Source: Myroides marinus (GTDB taxonomy: Bacteria > Bacteroidota > Bacteroidia > Flavobacteriales > Flavobacteriaceae). Taken from it: a stretch of 64,000 bases of DNA. The notes under the pieces are model-generated. The model searched no databases. It was not told where the DNA came from and worked only from the letters and a program-made list of their open reading frames with translations. The translations under genes and the position numbers were made by a program. The stretch spans positions 1 through 64,000 of the forward strand of contig NZ_FNYS01000010.1 in NCBI RefSeq assembly GCF_900109075.1. Reading direction: 5' to 3'. Positions 24,990-33,566 of the stretch are shown here, in pieces (position 1 is the stretch's first letter; every line of letters begins with the position of its first letter).

Positions 24990-25877
24990 ATGGAGAACAA
25001 CAGTATTCCTATTTACAACATCTGTAACCTACTCGACAATAACAATATATCACAAGACTGTGTGGTATATCGCTTAGAAGAGTTTATTTCTAATAGACCC
25101 AATGTGGTATCCTCACCACATAGACACGCATTCTACCAGATACTCTTCGTAGCAGAAGGCAAGGGAGTACACTCTATTGACTTTGAGAAATTCTCTATCG
25201 AAGAGAAATGCCTGTTCTATCTAAATCCTTCACAAGTGCACAAATGGGAGTTTGAGCCAGGTACTAAAGGCTTTTTAATCAACTTTAATGAGAACTTTCT
25301 ACGCACATTCTTAGTGAACCCAAACTATCTAAAGGAGTTTACCTTCTTTGGAGGTAACGCACAGTACTCTAAATTCTCATGTGAGAAGTGCTATGAGACA
25401 CTACACACTAAGTTTGAGAAGATATATTACGCCTCCTTAGAGAATCAGCCTCTACAGAAAGATTACATCAAAGTGTTGATGTTAGAACTATTCTTAGAGA
25501 CACAGTTATTCTTAGTCAAAAAAGTATTCGAACCTGAAGAGTGCAACGAGACTAAAGGAGCACACTCTATCATCAAGAACTTTGAGAAGTTAGTAGAAAC
25601 GCACTTTGTCGCTAAACGCCTACCAGGAGAATACGCTGATATGCTACATATCACGCCTAATCACCTCAACTCTCTATGCAAAAAAGTGTTGGGAATAACA
25701 GCAGGTGAAGTTATCCGAAACAGAGTAATCCTAGAGTGCAAAAGATTATTAGTCAATGCTGATGTATCCATCACAGAAGTCTCTTATGAATTAGACTTTA
25801 AGAACAGTGCTTACTTCTCTCGTTTCTTCAAAAAGAATACGGGATTATCTCCTGAGGAATTCAGAAAACAGAACTAA
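24990..25877 (+). CDS. AraC-family transcriptional regulator
   Basis: 295 aa. The N-terminus is a cupin-like sensing domain (about residues 20-120; SSPHRHAFYQILFVAEGKGVHSID, FYLNPSQVHKWEFEPG). The C-terminus holds the double helix-turn-helix (about 195-295; LPGEYADMLHITPNHLNSLCKKVLGITAGEVIRNR and SITEVSYELDFKNSAYFSRFFKKNTGLSPEEFRKQ). The gene lies 127 bases upstream of a three-gene haem-c operon on the same strand. Repeated half-sites in that gap make it the likely activator of the operon. Confidence 0.93.
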   Translation: MENNSIPIYNICNLLDNNNISQDCVVYRLEEFISNRPNVVSSPHRHAFYQILFVAEGKGVHSIDFEKFSIEEKCLFYLNPSQVHKWEFEPGTKGFLINFNENFLRTFLVNPNYLKEFTFFGGNAQYSKFSCEKCYETLHTKFEKIYYASLENQPLQKDYIKVLMLELFLETQLFLVKKVFEPEECNETKGAHSIIKNFEKLVETHFVAKRLPGEYADMLHITPNHLNSLCKKVLGITAGEVIRNRVILECKRLLVNADVSITEVSYELDFKNSAYFSRFFKKNTGLSPEEFRKQN

Positions 25878-25909
25878 TAACTAAATAAATAAACACAATT
25901 CCGCATTAT

Positions 25910-25957
25910 CACACTAATCTCAATTGATTAGTGTAAATATCACCACGTTTAGTGTAA
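25910..25957. promoter_or_regulatory. Candidate AraC operator with three half-sites
   Basis: TTAGTGTAA occurs at 25928-25936 and again at 25949-25957, exactly 21 bp (two helical turns) apart. A third, inverted half-site (CACACTAATC) lies at 25910-25919 and pairs with the first as a 9-bp inverted repeat. Spaced direct half-sites just upstream of a promoter are typical of AraC activators. The nearest is centred about 37 bases before the predicted start. Confidence 0.65.
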
Positions 25958-25979
25958 TATATTTCAGTAGCCAGACTTC

Positions 25980-25987
25980 TAACTTTG
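25980..25987 (+). promoter_or_regulatory. Promoter -7 box of the haem-c operon
   Basis: TAACTTTG matches TAnnTTTG and lies 17 bases before the ATG at 26005. No good -33 TTG is present at the usual spacing, as expected of an activator-dependent promoter. Confidence 0.6.
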
Positions 25988-26004
25988 CTGAAAAATAATA
26001 CATT

Positions 26005-27456
26005 ATGGATTTTCCTCTATTTCATTTAGACTGGCTGAATGACCGCTTCCTCATTGCGATGATAGCGATTATTCACGTATTTATAAACCACGGGTTAGCC
26101 GTTGGATTCTTACCCTATATTACCTTATTAGAACAACAAGGAGTAGTCAAAAGTGGACCAGAAGATATCACCGATTTAGCTTGGGATAAGATGGTACAAC
26201 GTATGATGATGGTCGGATTTGTGATTACTACCACTATGGGAGCGATGACAGGAGTCGGTATCTGGTTCTCAGCAGCGTTGATTAGTCCTAACTCTATTGG
26301 TAGTTTGATTCGCGTATTCTACTGGGGATGGTTCACAGAGTGGATTGTATTCGTATCCGAAGTAGTATTTATCATGATCTACTTCTTAACGTGGAAAAAC
26401 TCTAACAAGTCACTACGTGCTAAACAACGTCATATCCGTTTTGGTTGGTTCCTATCTGCCTTCTCTTGGTTGACTATGGCTATTATCGTAGCTATCTTAG
26501 GATTTATGATGGACCCTGGTAACTGGGTAGAAGACCAATCATTACTAAGTGCATTAACCAACCCTATATACCTACCTCAGCTACTATTCAGAACGCCTAC
26601 AGCTATGGTAGTAGCAGGAGCCTTCGGATTTTTGCTTATCATGTTATTTACTAAGAAAGATAGTCCTATACGACCTACGGCCCTTAAGACTACAGCTACA
26701 TGGGTACTGCTATGGCTACCGATGTCAATATTAGCATCTATCTACTACTATAATGTGATACCAGAAGCTATGACTGCTAATATGAGTACAGCAGTAGGTA
26801 CTATGGACTTCGCTAAATACTATGATTTACTAAAATACATTATTCTGATAGCCACTAGTTCATTAGCGCTATTAGCTATCTGGACACTGTGGAAACCTAA
26901 GAAAGTAAATCTAATTATAGTGATTATACCTTTTGTACTTTCACTTGGATTCTTAGGAATTTTTGAACGCGTTAGAGAATTTATCCGTAAACCTTATGTT
27001 ATCGGTAACTATATGTACTCTAACCTTATTAGAGAAGAAGATTACCCTTTATTACAGAGAGATGGTATCCTAAAGCACTCTACCTATACCTCTATCACAG
27101 AGATAACAGAAGAGAACAAACTAGAGGCTGGTAAAGACGTATTTATGATAGCGTGTTCTCGATGTCACACGAGTCAAGGGATTAACTCTATCATATTCGT
27201 ATTTGAGAAAATGTATGGCGAAGGCAAACCGTTAGACATTAACTCTATGAAGGCGTATATACCAAATATGCACAACGGTAGGACGTATATGCCACCTTAT
27301 CCAGGTAACGAAGAAGAGCTCGATGCCTTAGCACATTACATATTCTATTTACAACAGAGTGGAGCGACATTAGAAGGGGCACAGAGTGCAGGAGCACATC
27401 TTAACCCTACACACTCTGTAGAACACTTTATAGAACAAAAAACTAAACAACAATAA
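26005..27456 (+). CDS. Membrane protein with C-terminal cytochrome c domain (possible bd-oxidase-like subunit)
   Basis: 483 aa with about eight hydrophobic segments in the first 340 residues, then a C-terminal haem-c domain (C384-SR-C-H388, likely axial M429 in RTYMPPYPG). Early histidines lie in a membrane helix (HVFINHG). The helix order, including FYWGWFTEWIVFVSEVVFIMIYF and NPIYLPQLLFRTPTAMVVAGAFGF, recalls cytochrome bd subunit CydA by eye; this is inference. It begins an operon with a second, similarly built protein starting 2 bases after its stop. A role in electron transfer at the cytoplasmic membrane is safe; the donor and acceptor are unknown. Confidence 0.8.
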   Translation: MDFPLFHLDWLNDRFLIAMIAIIHVFINHGLAVGFLPYITLLEQQGVVKSGPEDITDLAWDKMVQRMMMVGFVITTTMGAMTGVGIWFSAALISPNSIGSLIRVFYWGWFTEWIVFVSEVVFIMIYFLTWKNSNKSLRAKQRHIRFGWFLSAFSWLTMAIIVAILGFMMDPGNWVEDQSLLSALTNPIYLPQLLFRTPTAMVVAGAFGFLLIMLFTKKDSPIRPTALKTTATWVLLWLPMSILASIYYYNVIPEAMTANMSTAVGTMDFAKYYDLLKYIILIATSSLALLAIWTLWKPKKVNLIIVIIPFVLSLGFLGIFERVREFIRKPYVIGNYMYSNLIREEDYPLLQRDGILKHSTYTSITEITEENKLEAGKDVFMIACSRCHTSQGINSIIFVFEKMYGEGKPLDINSMKAYIPNMHNGRTYMPPYPGNEEELDALAHYIFYLQQSGATLEGAQSAGAHLNPTHSVEHFIEQKTKQQ

Positions 27457-27458
27457 TC

Positions 27459-28796
27459 ATGAACAATACTCCATTACCTAAAGATATACCCTTAGACTTA
27501 CCACTACCAGAATGGTTATTAGTCATTCTATTAGTAGTATCGTTCTTAGCACACATCGTATTTGTCAACCTTATGGTAGGTGGTTCGATAGCAACTTTAT
27601 GGGCTGAAATAAAAGGATTGAGAAACAAAGAATATGACATATTAGCTCAAGAAATAGCTGCGACAATAACTGTAAACAAATCATTAGCTGTAGTACTAGG
27701 GGTAGCACCTCTACTTAGTATCAATGCGTTATACACTATATACTTCTACACAGCTAACTCACTGACAGGTATTATGTGGATACTGATCATACCTATGGTT
27801 GCCATCGTATTCTTACTGACCTATTTACATAAATACACATGGGAAGCTATGGCGAACATGAAGCTGCTACACATCGCTATCAACGCATTAGCAGTAGCTA
27901 TGTTCTTATTCATTCCACTAATATTCTTAGTGAATGTCAATCTAATGCTATTCCCAGAGAAGTGGATGAGTGTACGAGGATTCTTATCAGCACTAGCGCT
28001 ACCAAACGTATTCCCACGTTACTTCCACTTTATCTGTGCTTCACTAGCCCTTACAGGTCTATTTATCACTTGGTATATGGGACGCAAAAACTATCCATTC
28101 GAAGAATACTTTCAAGTATTCACAAGAGCGAAAGTAAAGCGTATCGGATATCAGTTAGCCTTAGGAGCATCAGTAGCCCAATTCTTATTTGGTCCTATCG
28201 TGATGGCTACTCTACCTGCTAAAGGATTTAGCTGGAGTATGATGAGCGTGATATTATCAGGTGTAGCTGTAGCGGTATATGCCGTGTACTATATGATCAA
28301 GACACTTAGAGGCTCAGATGCTGACTTAAATAAATACTTCAGACGTATCGTTATCTCTATGAGTATCGTAGTCGTATTTATGGGAAGTGGACGACACGTT
28401 TATAGAGCAAATGCCCTAAACCCTCACCGTGAATTAATGGCTCAGAAAACAGCAGAATTTGAACAAGCATCAAAAGAAGCAAGAGAACAAGCACTTAACA
28501 AACAGGCTGAGGCTAATGAAGCTATAGCAGCAGCTGAGGCTTCTGGGGATAACACTGCCAAAGGCAAAGCTGTATTTAATAACTACTGTGCAGCCTGCCA
28601 TAAAGAGACTTCTCTATTAGTAGGACCTCCTGTGACAGAGATGAAAGAAATCTATACTGATAAAAAAGCAGATCTAATCAAGTGGATTAAGTCCCCAGGT
28701 AAGAAAAGACCTGACGCTCCACAGATGCCTCCATTCCCTCAAATCAATGATACAGATATGGAAGATCTAACTCAATATATACTAAATATTAAATAA
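27459..28796 (+). CDS. Second membrane protein with C-terminal cytochrome c domain
   Basis: 445 aa with about eight hydrophobic segments, then an Ala/Glu-rich helical linker (about residues 320-365, AEFEQASKEAREQALNKQ) and a haem-c domain (C377-AA-C-H381, likely axial M423 in APQMPPFPQ). Membrane histidines include SFLAHIVFV and FPRYFHFICAS. The segment ALPNVFPRYFHFICASLALTGLF parallels ALTNPIYLPQLLFRTPTAMVVAG of the upstream protein, so the two look like ancient paralogues that could form a heterodimer. They start 2 bases apart. Partner and substrate are unknown. Confidence 0.8.
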   Translation: MNNTPLPKDIPLDLPLPEWLLVILLVVSFLAHIVFVNLMVGGSIATLWAEIKGLRNKEYDILAQEIAATITVNKSLAVVLGVAPLLSINALYTIYFYTANSLTGIMWILIIPMVAIVFLLTYLHKYTWEAMANMKLLHIAINALAVAMFLFIPLIFLVNVNLMLFPEKWMSVRGFLSALALPNVFPRYFHFICASLALTGLFITWYMGRKNYPFEEYFQVFTRAKVKRIGYQLALGASVAQFLFGPIVMATLPAKGFSWSMMSVILSGVAVAVYAVYYMIKTLRGSDADLNKYFRRIVISMSIVVVFMGSGRHVYRANALNPHRELMAQKTAEFEQASKEAREQALNKQAEANEAIAAAEASGDNTAKGKAVFNNYCAACHKETSLLVGPPVTEMKEIYTDKKADLIKWIKSPGKKRPDAPQMPPFPQINDTDMEDLTQYILNIK

Positions 28797-28803
28797 GGAC
28801 ATT

Positions 28804-28971
28804 ATGATTAAAACATTCACCATTCTGGTACTGCTGGCTATCGTGGTTATCTGTGCCATCATTGTATCTAAAGTGATTAAACTGTATCTGTACTCTAACA
28901 AAAACAAAGAGTTATGGAAGAAAGAAATCAAAGAAGAAAAAGAATACCAATTTATTAAAGGACTGTATTAA
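28804..28971 (+). CDS. 55-aa single-span membrane peptide, third gene of haem-c operon
   Basis: A short gene starting 7 bases after the stop of the second haem-c protein. The product is one N-terminal membrane helix (MIKTFTILVLLAIVVICAI) and a charged cytosolic tail rich in Lys and Glu (ELWKKEIKEEKEYQF). Size and layout are like the accessory peptides of oxidases (CydX, CcoQ). Function is inferred from position and shape only. Confidence 0.65.
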   Translation: MIKTFTILVLLAIVVICAIIVSKVIKLYLYSNKNKELWKKEIKEEKEYQFIKGLY

Positions 28972-28984
28972 TAGTCTTCATAGC

Positions 28985-29141
28985 TATATTTTTTTATCCC
29001 TTATTACTAGATAATCGATATTGTTACCTGTAGTTAGTTATTATTGTCATAACTAGTGTATGCTCCCTTACACACTAGTTCATAACTGACTATATCTCAT
29101 AAACAACGATGCATTATCTAACTAATAAGGGATATTTTTTA
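28985..29141. repeat. Long imperfect inverted repeat (MITE-like hairpin)
   Basis: The outer arms (28985-29022 and 29103-29141) are complementary, sharing ATCCCTTATTA and TAGATAAT with short interruptions. The inner arms share AACTAGTGT/ACACTAGTT around a 10-base centre near 29060-29071. Nearly the whole 155 bases can fold into one hairpin. It lies between the haem-c operon and the convergent gene ending at 29139 and could act as a terminator for both, or be a small non-autonomous mobile element. Confidence 0.6.
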
Positions 29142-29588
29142 TCTTTTATTTTGCAATTCCTCTAATACTTCTTTGGCATCATATCTTGACTGTGCATACC
29201 ACGTATAGATATTCATAATCATATATTTCTCAGTAGTACCATTAGCATTGCGCATTGTCACTACCACGTAGTGTACTCTACTTAGGTTATACTTTTTTAC
29301 ATTTACTATCTGTTTAAAAGCATATTGCTGTTCGTCTCTAAACAACTTCTTAAGCACTACCTTATCTTGTCTGACATAAGCAGTACATTGGTATAACAAC
29401 TGACTAATCACTAATACCACAAAGAATAGTGCCACTGCTATCTGCAATCCACTGATAAGACTATGTTCAAAATCAGTCATAGCAAATCGCGTCCAGAACA
29501 CACTGCAAAACAATACTGCCATTAACATATTACCTAGTATATACCACGTCGAATATTGATAAGACAGTCTCTTCTCTTGTTCACTCAT
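29139..29588 (-). CDS. Membrane protein with two N-terminal spans, unknown
   Basis: 149 aa from the ATG at 29588, preceded by AAAGTAAAGG; an upstream TTG at 29615 is less likely. Two hydrophobic segments (about residues 15-33 and 44-65) are followed by a soluble beta-rich part (VRQDKVVLKKLFRDEQQYAFKQIVNVKKY), which looks like a small PH-type (EbsA/DUF304-like) domain; this is tentative. It stands alone. Its stop lies in the end of the long inverted repeat. Confidence 0.6.
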   Translation of the reverse strand: MSEQEKRLSYQYSTWYILGNMLMAVLFCSVFWTRFAMTDFEHSLISGLQIAVALFFVVLVISQLLYQCTAYVRQDKVVLKKLFRDEQQYAFKQIVNVKKYNLSRVHYVVVTMRNANGTTEKYMIMNIYTWYAQSRYDAKEVLEELQNKR

Positions 29589-30150
29589 TACCTTTACTTT
29601 TTTTAATTTAATCAAAAATAGAACTTTTTATAAATACACCTAATACCCCTCCCATAGCACTACCCTTTCATTCATATTGTACCCTTGTTTTGGATGCATT
29701 TAATATGAGTTTAATATAAGTCTACAATGACTCCATTAAAAACAGCTAATATAATGGAGTCACTATGGACTCAGTATGGACTCAATATGGACTTAGCCAA
29801 AACAAAACTGCTCTTGTTCTAACAGAATATACCAACAATTCATAAGGAGATGATTTGGGTACGAGTTTAGTATGGTTCGCAAAATAGCTCCTAACCCCAA
29901 GTAAACACTGTATACTACCGAACAATATCAAAACAAAAAACTTCTAAAAACAATCAAAACCATGAATATCAATATATTAAAATCAAAATTAATATTCATA
30001 AATAGCCAAAAAGAGCATATCAGCTCATTAAATCCAAAGGAGGGCACTACAACCTAAATATAGTCATAAAAAGTATTATTTATGGAGTGTTACATTCATC
30101 ATTACTACATTGTTTACTATCTTGCAATAGGTTTATCTATGTAAAATATA
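29589..30150. other. Intergenic stretch with inverted repeat and 11-bp tandem units
   Basis: About 560 bases without a gene. At 29729-29738 and 29752-29761 the sequences GACTCCATTA/TAATGGAGTC form a perfect 10-bp inverted repeat. It runs into four 11-bp units at 29754-29797 (see the repeat entry). Nothing else was recognised apart from AT-rich spacer. Confidence 0.6.
29754..29797 (+). repeat. Four 11-bp tandem units
   Basis: ATGGAGTCACT, ATGGACTCAGT, ATGGACTCAAT and ATGGACTTAGC follow each other without gaps. The 11-bp period equals one helical turn, so a protein could bind all units on one face of the DNA. Purpose unknown. Confidence 0.75.
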
Positions 30151-30456
30151 ATGGCTATTAAAACACTTATACAACAATACAGAGGCAATATCACCTATGA
30201 TACATTAACATATCTAGACTTTAGTCTGACTACTGATGAGATGATAGATAAACTCAAAGAAGACCTAATGCAAGTAGAGTTTGATAATAATACATTACTG
30301 GACATTGGTTGGTACCCAGAGTTTAATGCTCAAGGGCAATTCACGATACAAGTCATAAAGGATTACAACTGGGAAGTTCCCCTCTTTAAAGCACATTGTA
30401 AAACATTAGAGGATATAGAAAACACATTGACAAAAGCATTACCACATTGTCAATAA
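30151..30456 (+). CDS. Small acidic cytosolic protein, unknown
   Basis: 101 aa, no signal peptide or membrane segment. It has an alpha/beta pattern (ITYDTLTYLDFSLTTDEMIDKLKEDLMQVEFDNNTLLDIGWYPEF). The size and acidity resemble immunity proteins of contact-dependent or polymorphic toxins, but I recognise no family. It lies 23 bases upstream of another small acidic gene, likely in one unit. Confidence 0.55.
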   Translation: MAIKTLIQQYRGNITYDTLTYLDFSLTTDEMIDKLKEDLMQVEFDNNTLLDIGWYPEFNAQGQFTIQVIKDYNWEVPLFKAHCKTLEDIENTLTKALPHCQ

Positions 30457-30479
30457 ACATTACTAATACAATCTAATCC

Positions 30480-30767
30480 ATGACACAACAAGACTTACTT
30501 TTAAACATGATACCTGCCTTCTTTGGAGTAATAGATGATCACTTTAGAGCTATTGCTTATGATTATACAGAAGACAGTATTTCCTTATACGTATATCTAA
30601 GTACAGTACATACAGAGGATGACTATGAAGCTGTAGATATCGCTATCACTGAGATGATGGCGTCTCTGCCCAATCTCAAATACCAATACATAGAGATGAT
30701 ACATGACTTAAGACCTATCAACGAGCTTAACGCCTATAAGGGATGGTTTTATGTAAAGAAGCAATAA
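30480..30767 (+). CDS. Small acidic cytosolic protein, unknown (immunity-like)
   Basis: 95 aa: TQQDLLLNMIPAFFGVIDDHFRAIAYDYTEDSISLYVYLS, then an acidic helix (EDDYEAVDIAITEMMASL) and a final FYVKKQ. The helix-strand order recalls the colicin D/CdiI-type immunity group of small proteins; I have no firm family match. It is the second of two adjacent small genes with no toxin next to them. Confidence 0.55.
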   Translation: MTQQDLLLNMIPAFFGVIDDHFRAIAYDYTEDSISLYVYLSTVHTEDDYEAVDIAITEMMASLPNLKYQYIEMIHDLRPINELNAYKGWFYVKKQ

Positions 30768-30923
30768 GCATATATACCGTAGGTTATCAATAGCTAAACG
30801 ACTACTTAAAGCGTATTTTAGACTTTAGTTATTTAATTTATAAGTACAAGCAATAATCTTTAAACAACGTTAAACCTGAATTTAAAAAGCGATTATTGTT
30901 TAAATTAGCAAAAAATAAACACT

Positions 30924-32513
30924 ATGCCTTTAGACAAAATTACGTTTCAGAACGCGGGCTATTTTTCAAAACTAATGGTAGATTACCTCAATCAAGAGGA
31001 TAGTCTAAGACACTTATATAATCACTTTCCTACGATACAGAACTTTAAACAACAGATAGACGAAAAGCGTGCTAACTATCCTGCTGCACATAGAACTGTA
31101 CTCTGTCAGGCATTGTTAAGTCAATATAAGAACACTAAGGCTTCTGACAAGACCTTAGACAACATACATGCATTAGCTCAAGAAAATACTTTCACTGTGA
31201 CTACTGGACATCAGTTAAACTTATTTACTGGTCCCCTATATTTCTTATACAAGATTATATCTATAATCAACTTAGCCAAAGAATTAAAAGCTAAATATCC
31301 TACTGACAACTTCGTACCTGTGTACTGGATGGCTACAGAAGATCACGATTTCGAAGAGATAAATCACTTCGTCTTTGAAGAAAAAGTAATCTGTTGGAAC
31401 AAAGAGAGCAAAGGCCCTGTAGGAAGATTAAGTACTGAAGGACTAGATAAAGTATTCGAGGTATTTAAATCTCATATCGGGGTAGGTACTAATGCAACGC
31501 GTATTAAAGAGCTATTCGAAAACGCATATCTAAAACACGACAATCTAACGGATGCTACACGCTACTTAGCGAATGAATTATTCGCGGCATACGGATTAGT
31601 GATTATAGATGGTGATGATGCCGAACTGAAAAAGCTTTTCGCTCCACACATAAAAGAAGAATTAATCAACCAAAGTGCTATCAAAGAGGTTGAAAAAAGT
31701 TATGCTACTCTAGCAGATTACTTCATACAGGTAAATCCTCGTGAGATAAACCTATTCTATATTCAGGACAATCTAAGAGAGCGTATTATATTTGAAGATG
31801 AGGTATATAAAGTAAATAACACTTCTATCACATTCTCTAAAGAAGCTATATTAGAAGAGCTAGATAAGCACCCTGAACGCTTTAGCCCTAATGTAATCCT
31901 TAGACCGCTATACCAAGAGGTAATATTGCCTAATCTGTGTTACACAGGTGGTGGTGGTGAGTTAGCCTATTGGTTAGAACTAAAAAAAGTATTTGACCTA
32001 CACAAGGTAACTTTCCCTATGCTATTGTTGAGAAATTCTGTTCTACTAGCTACTTCTAAACAGGTAGATAAACTAGACAAACTAGATTTAACATGGAAAG
32101 ATGTATTCACTAAACAAGGCCAGTTAATCAACGCTAAGACAAAAGAATTCTCTTCTATACAATTTGATTTTGAAGAGCAACGCAAGTTCTTAGAAGAACA
32201 ATTTAAAACCTTAGAGAATATAGCTTTACAAACCGACAAATCTTTTATAGGTGCTGTAAATGCTCAAAAAGTAAAACAGTTAAAAGGTTTAGAAAATCTA
32301 GAAAAACGATTGCAAAAAGCAGAGAAGAGAAATCACGCTGAAAAGTTAGAGCGAATCACATTACTACAGAATGAGCTGTTCCCTAATAACAGCCTTCAGG
32401 AACGTATCGTTAACTTCTCTGTCTATTACAAAGAATTTGGAGATGAGTTAATTACAACTTTGTTTGATCAACTAGAACCATTAAGTCACGAGTTTGACAT
32501 CGTAGTCTTGTAA
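30924..32513 (+). CDS. bshC: Bacillithiol synthase (cysteine-adding enzyme) BshC
   Basis: 529 aa, the normal length. BshC joins cysteine to glucosaminyl-malate, the last step of bacillithiol synthesis in the cytosol. Recognised from TVTTGHQLNLFTGPLYFLYKIISIINLAKELK, VPVYWMATEDHDFEEI, LRPLYQEVILPNLCYTGGGGELAYWLELK and the long C-terminal coiled coil (about residues 410-475). The ATG at 30924 follows a 156-base gap with no gene. The genes bshA and bshB are not in this window. A hairpin terminator lies downstream at 32629. Confidence 0.95.
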   Translation: MPLDKITFQNAGYFSKLMVDYLNQEDSLRHLYNHFPTIQNFKQQIDEKRANYPAAHRTVLCQALLSQYKNTKASDKTLDNIHALAQENTFTVTTGHQLNLFTGPLYFLYKIISIINLAKELKAKYPTDNFVPVYWMATEDHDFEEINHFVFEEKVICWNKESKGPVGRLSTEGLDKVFEVFKSHIGVGTNATRIKELFENAYLKHDNLTDATRYLANELFAAYGLVIIDGDDAELKKLFAPHIKEELINQSAIKEVEKSYATLADYFIQVNPREINLFYIQDNLRERIIFEDEVYKVNNTSITFSKEAILEELDKHPERFSPNVILRPLYQEVILPNLCYTGGGGELAYWLELKKVFDLHKVTFPMLLLRNSVLLATSKQVDKLDKLDLTWKDVFTKQGQLINAKTKEFSSIQFDFEEQRKFLEEQFKTLENIALQTDKSFIGAVNAQKVKQLKGLENLEKRLQKAEKRNHAEKLERITLLQNELFPNNSLQERIVNFSVYYKEFGDELITTLFDQLEPLSHEFDIVVL

Positions 32514-32628
32514 TTTGTTTTTGAGATTAAAGACGAATAGAGCAAACTAAAATATTTTTTAGATAATTCGATTTGTTCAAAAGCGAGAATAAGAAAAATA
32601 ATTTTAGATAAAAATAATGATATCAGTT

Positions 32629-32665
32629 AATAAATGCCATTTCAAGAACAGATGGCATTTATTAT
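32629..32665 (+). terminator. Terminator downstream of bshC
   Basis: A 12-bp stem (32629-32640 with 32652-32663) with an 11-base loop; the tail is only moderately T-rich. Confidence 0.6.
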
Positions 32666-32773
32666 TATAAGATATTGAATTTTAATGTTTTTAGGAAAAT
32701 GTTGATAAATAAGATTTTGTAGAGCCGCAAATAATCGTATTTTTACCAATTATAAAAACATTCTTTTGGTAAA

Positions 32774-33538
32774 ATGGGTAAAATCATTGCTATTGCTAAT
32801 CAAAAAGGTGGTGTTGGAAAAACAACAACATCTGTCAATCTAGCTGCTTCTCTAGGAGCACTTGAAAAAAAGGTACTTATCATAGACGCTGACCCTCAGG
32901 CTAACGCATCCTCAGGATTAGGAATTGATGTAGATTCTGTCGAAATAGGAACTTATGAAATACTAGAGCACAGTAATACGCCAGAAGAAGCTATCGTGGA
33001 ATGTACAGCACCGAATGTATATTTAATCCCTGCCCACATTGACTTAGTGGCTATCGAAATCGAATTGGTAGATAAACCAAATCGAGAGTATATGCTAAAA
33101 GAAGCACTTAAATCTATCAAAGATAAGTTTGACTATATCATCATAGATTGTGCTCCTTCTTTAGGTTTACTTACTCTAAATGCATTAACTGCTGCTGACT
33201 CAGTAGCTATTCCAATTCAGTGTGAATACTTCGCATTAGAGGGTCTTGGAAAATTATTAAACACTATTAAAAGTGTACAGAAAATACACAATCCTAATCT
33301 AGATATAGAAGGGTTATTATTAACTATGTACGACTCTCGTCTTCGCTTGTCAAACCAAGTGGTAGAAGAGGTACAAAAACATTTTAACGATATGGTATTT
33401 GATACTATTATCCAGAGAAATGTGAAATTAAGTGAAGCTCCAAGTTTTGGTGAGAGTATCATTAATTATGATGCAACAAGCAAAGGAGCAACGAATTACA
33501 TCAATCTAGCAGAAGAGATTATTCGCAAAAATAGTTAA
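32774..33538 (+). CDS. parA: Chromosome-partition ATPase ParA (Soj)
   Basis: 254 aa. The deviant Walker A is KGGVGKTT (residues 11-18). Also seen are LIIDADPQANASSGLG, YIIIDCAPSLGLLTLNAL (Walker B region) and PIQCEYFALEGL. With ParB it separates replicated origins and acts on the nucleoid. The start is the ATG at 32774. It opens a long same-strand run: parB follows after 28 bases. No parS site was found in the window. Confidence 0.96.
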   Translation: MGKIIAIANQKGGVGKTTTSVNLAASLGALEKKVLIIDADPQANASSGLGIDVDSVEIGTYEILEHSNTPEEAIVECTAPNVYLIPAHIDLVAIEIELVDKPNREYMLKEALKSIKDKFDYIIIDCAPSLGLLTLNALTAADSVAIPIQCEYFALEGLGKLLNTIKSVQKIHNPNLDIEGLLLTMYDSRLRLSNQVVEEVQKHFNDMVFDTIIQRNVKLSEAPSFGESIINYDATSKGATNYINLAEEIIRKNS

Positions 33539-33566
33539 CTAAACTAGATTATTTATTTAGAATATT

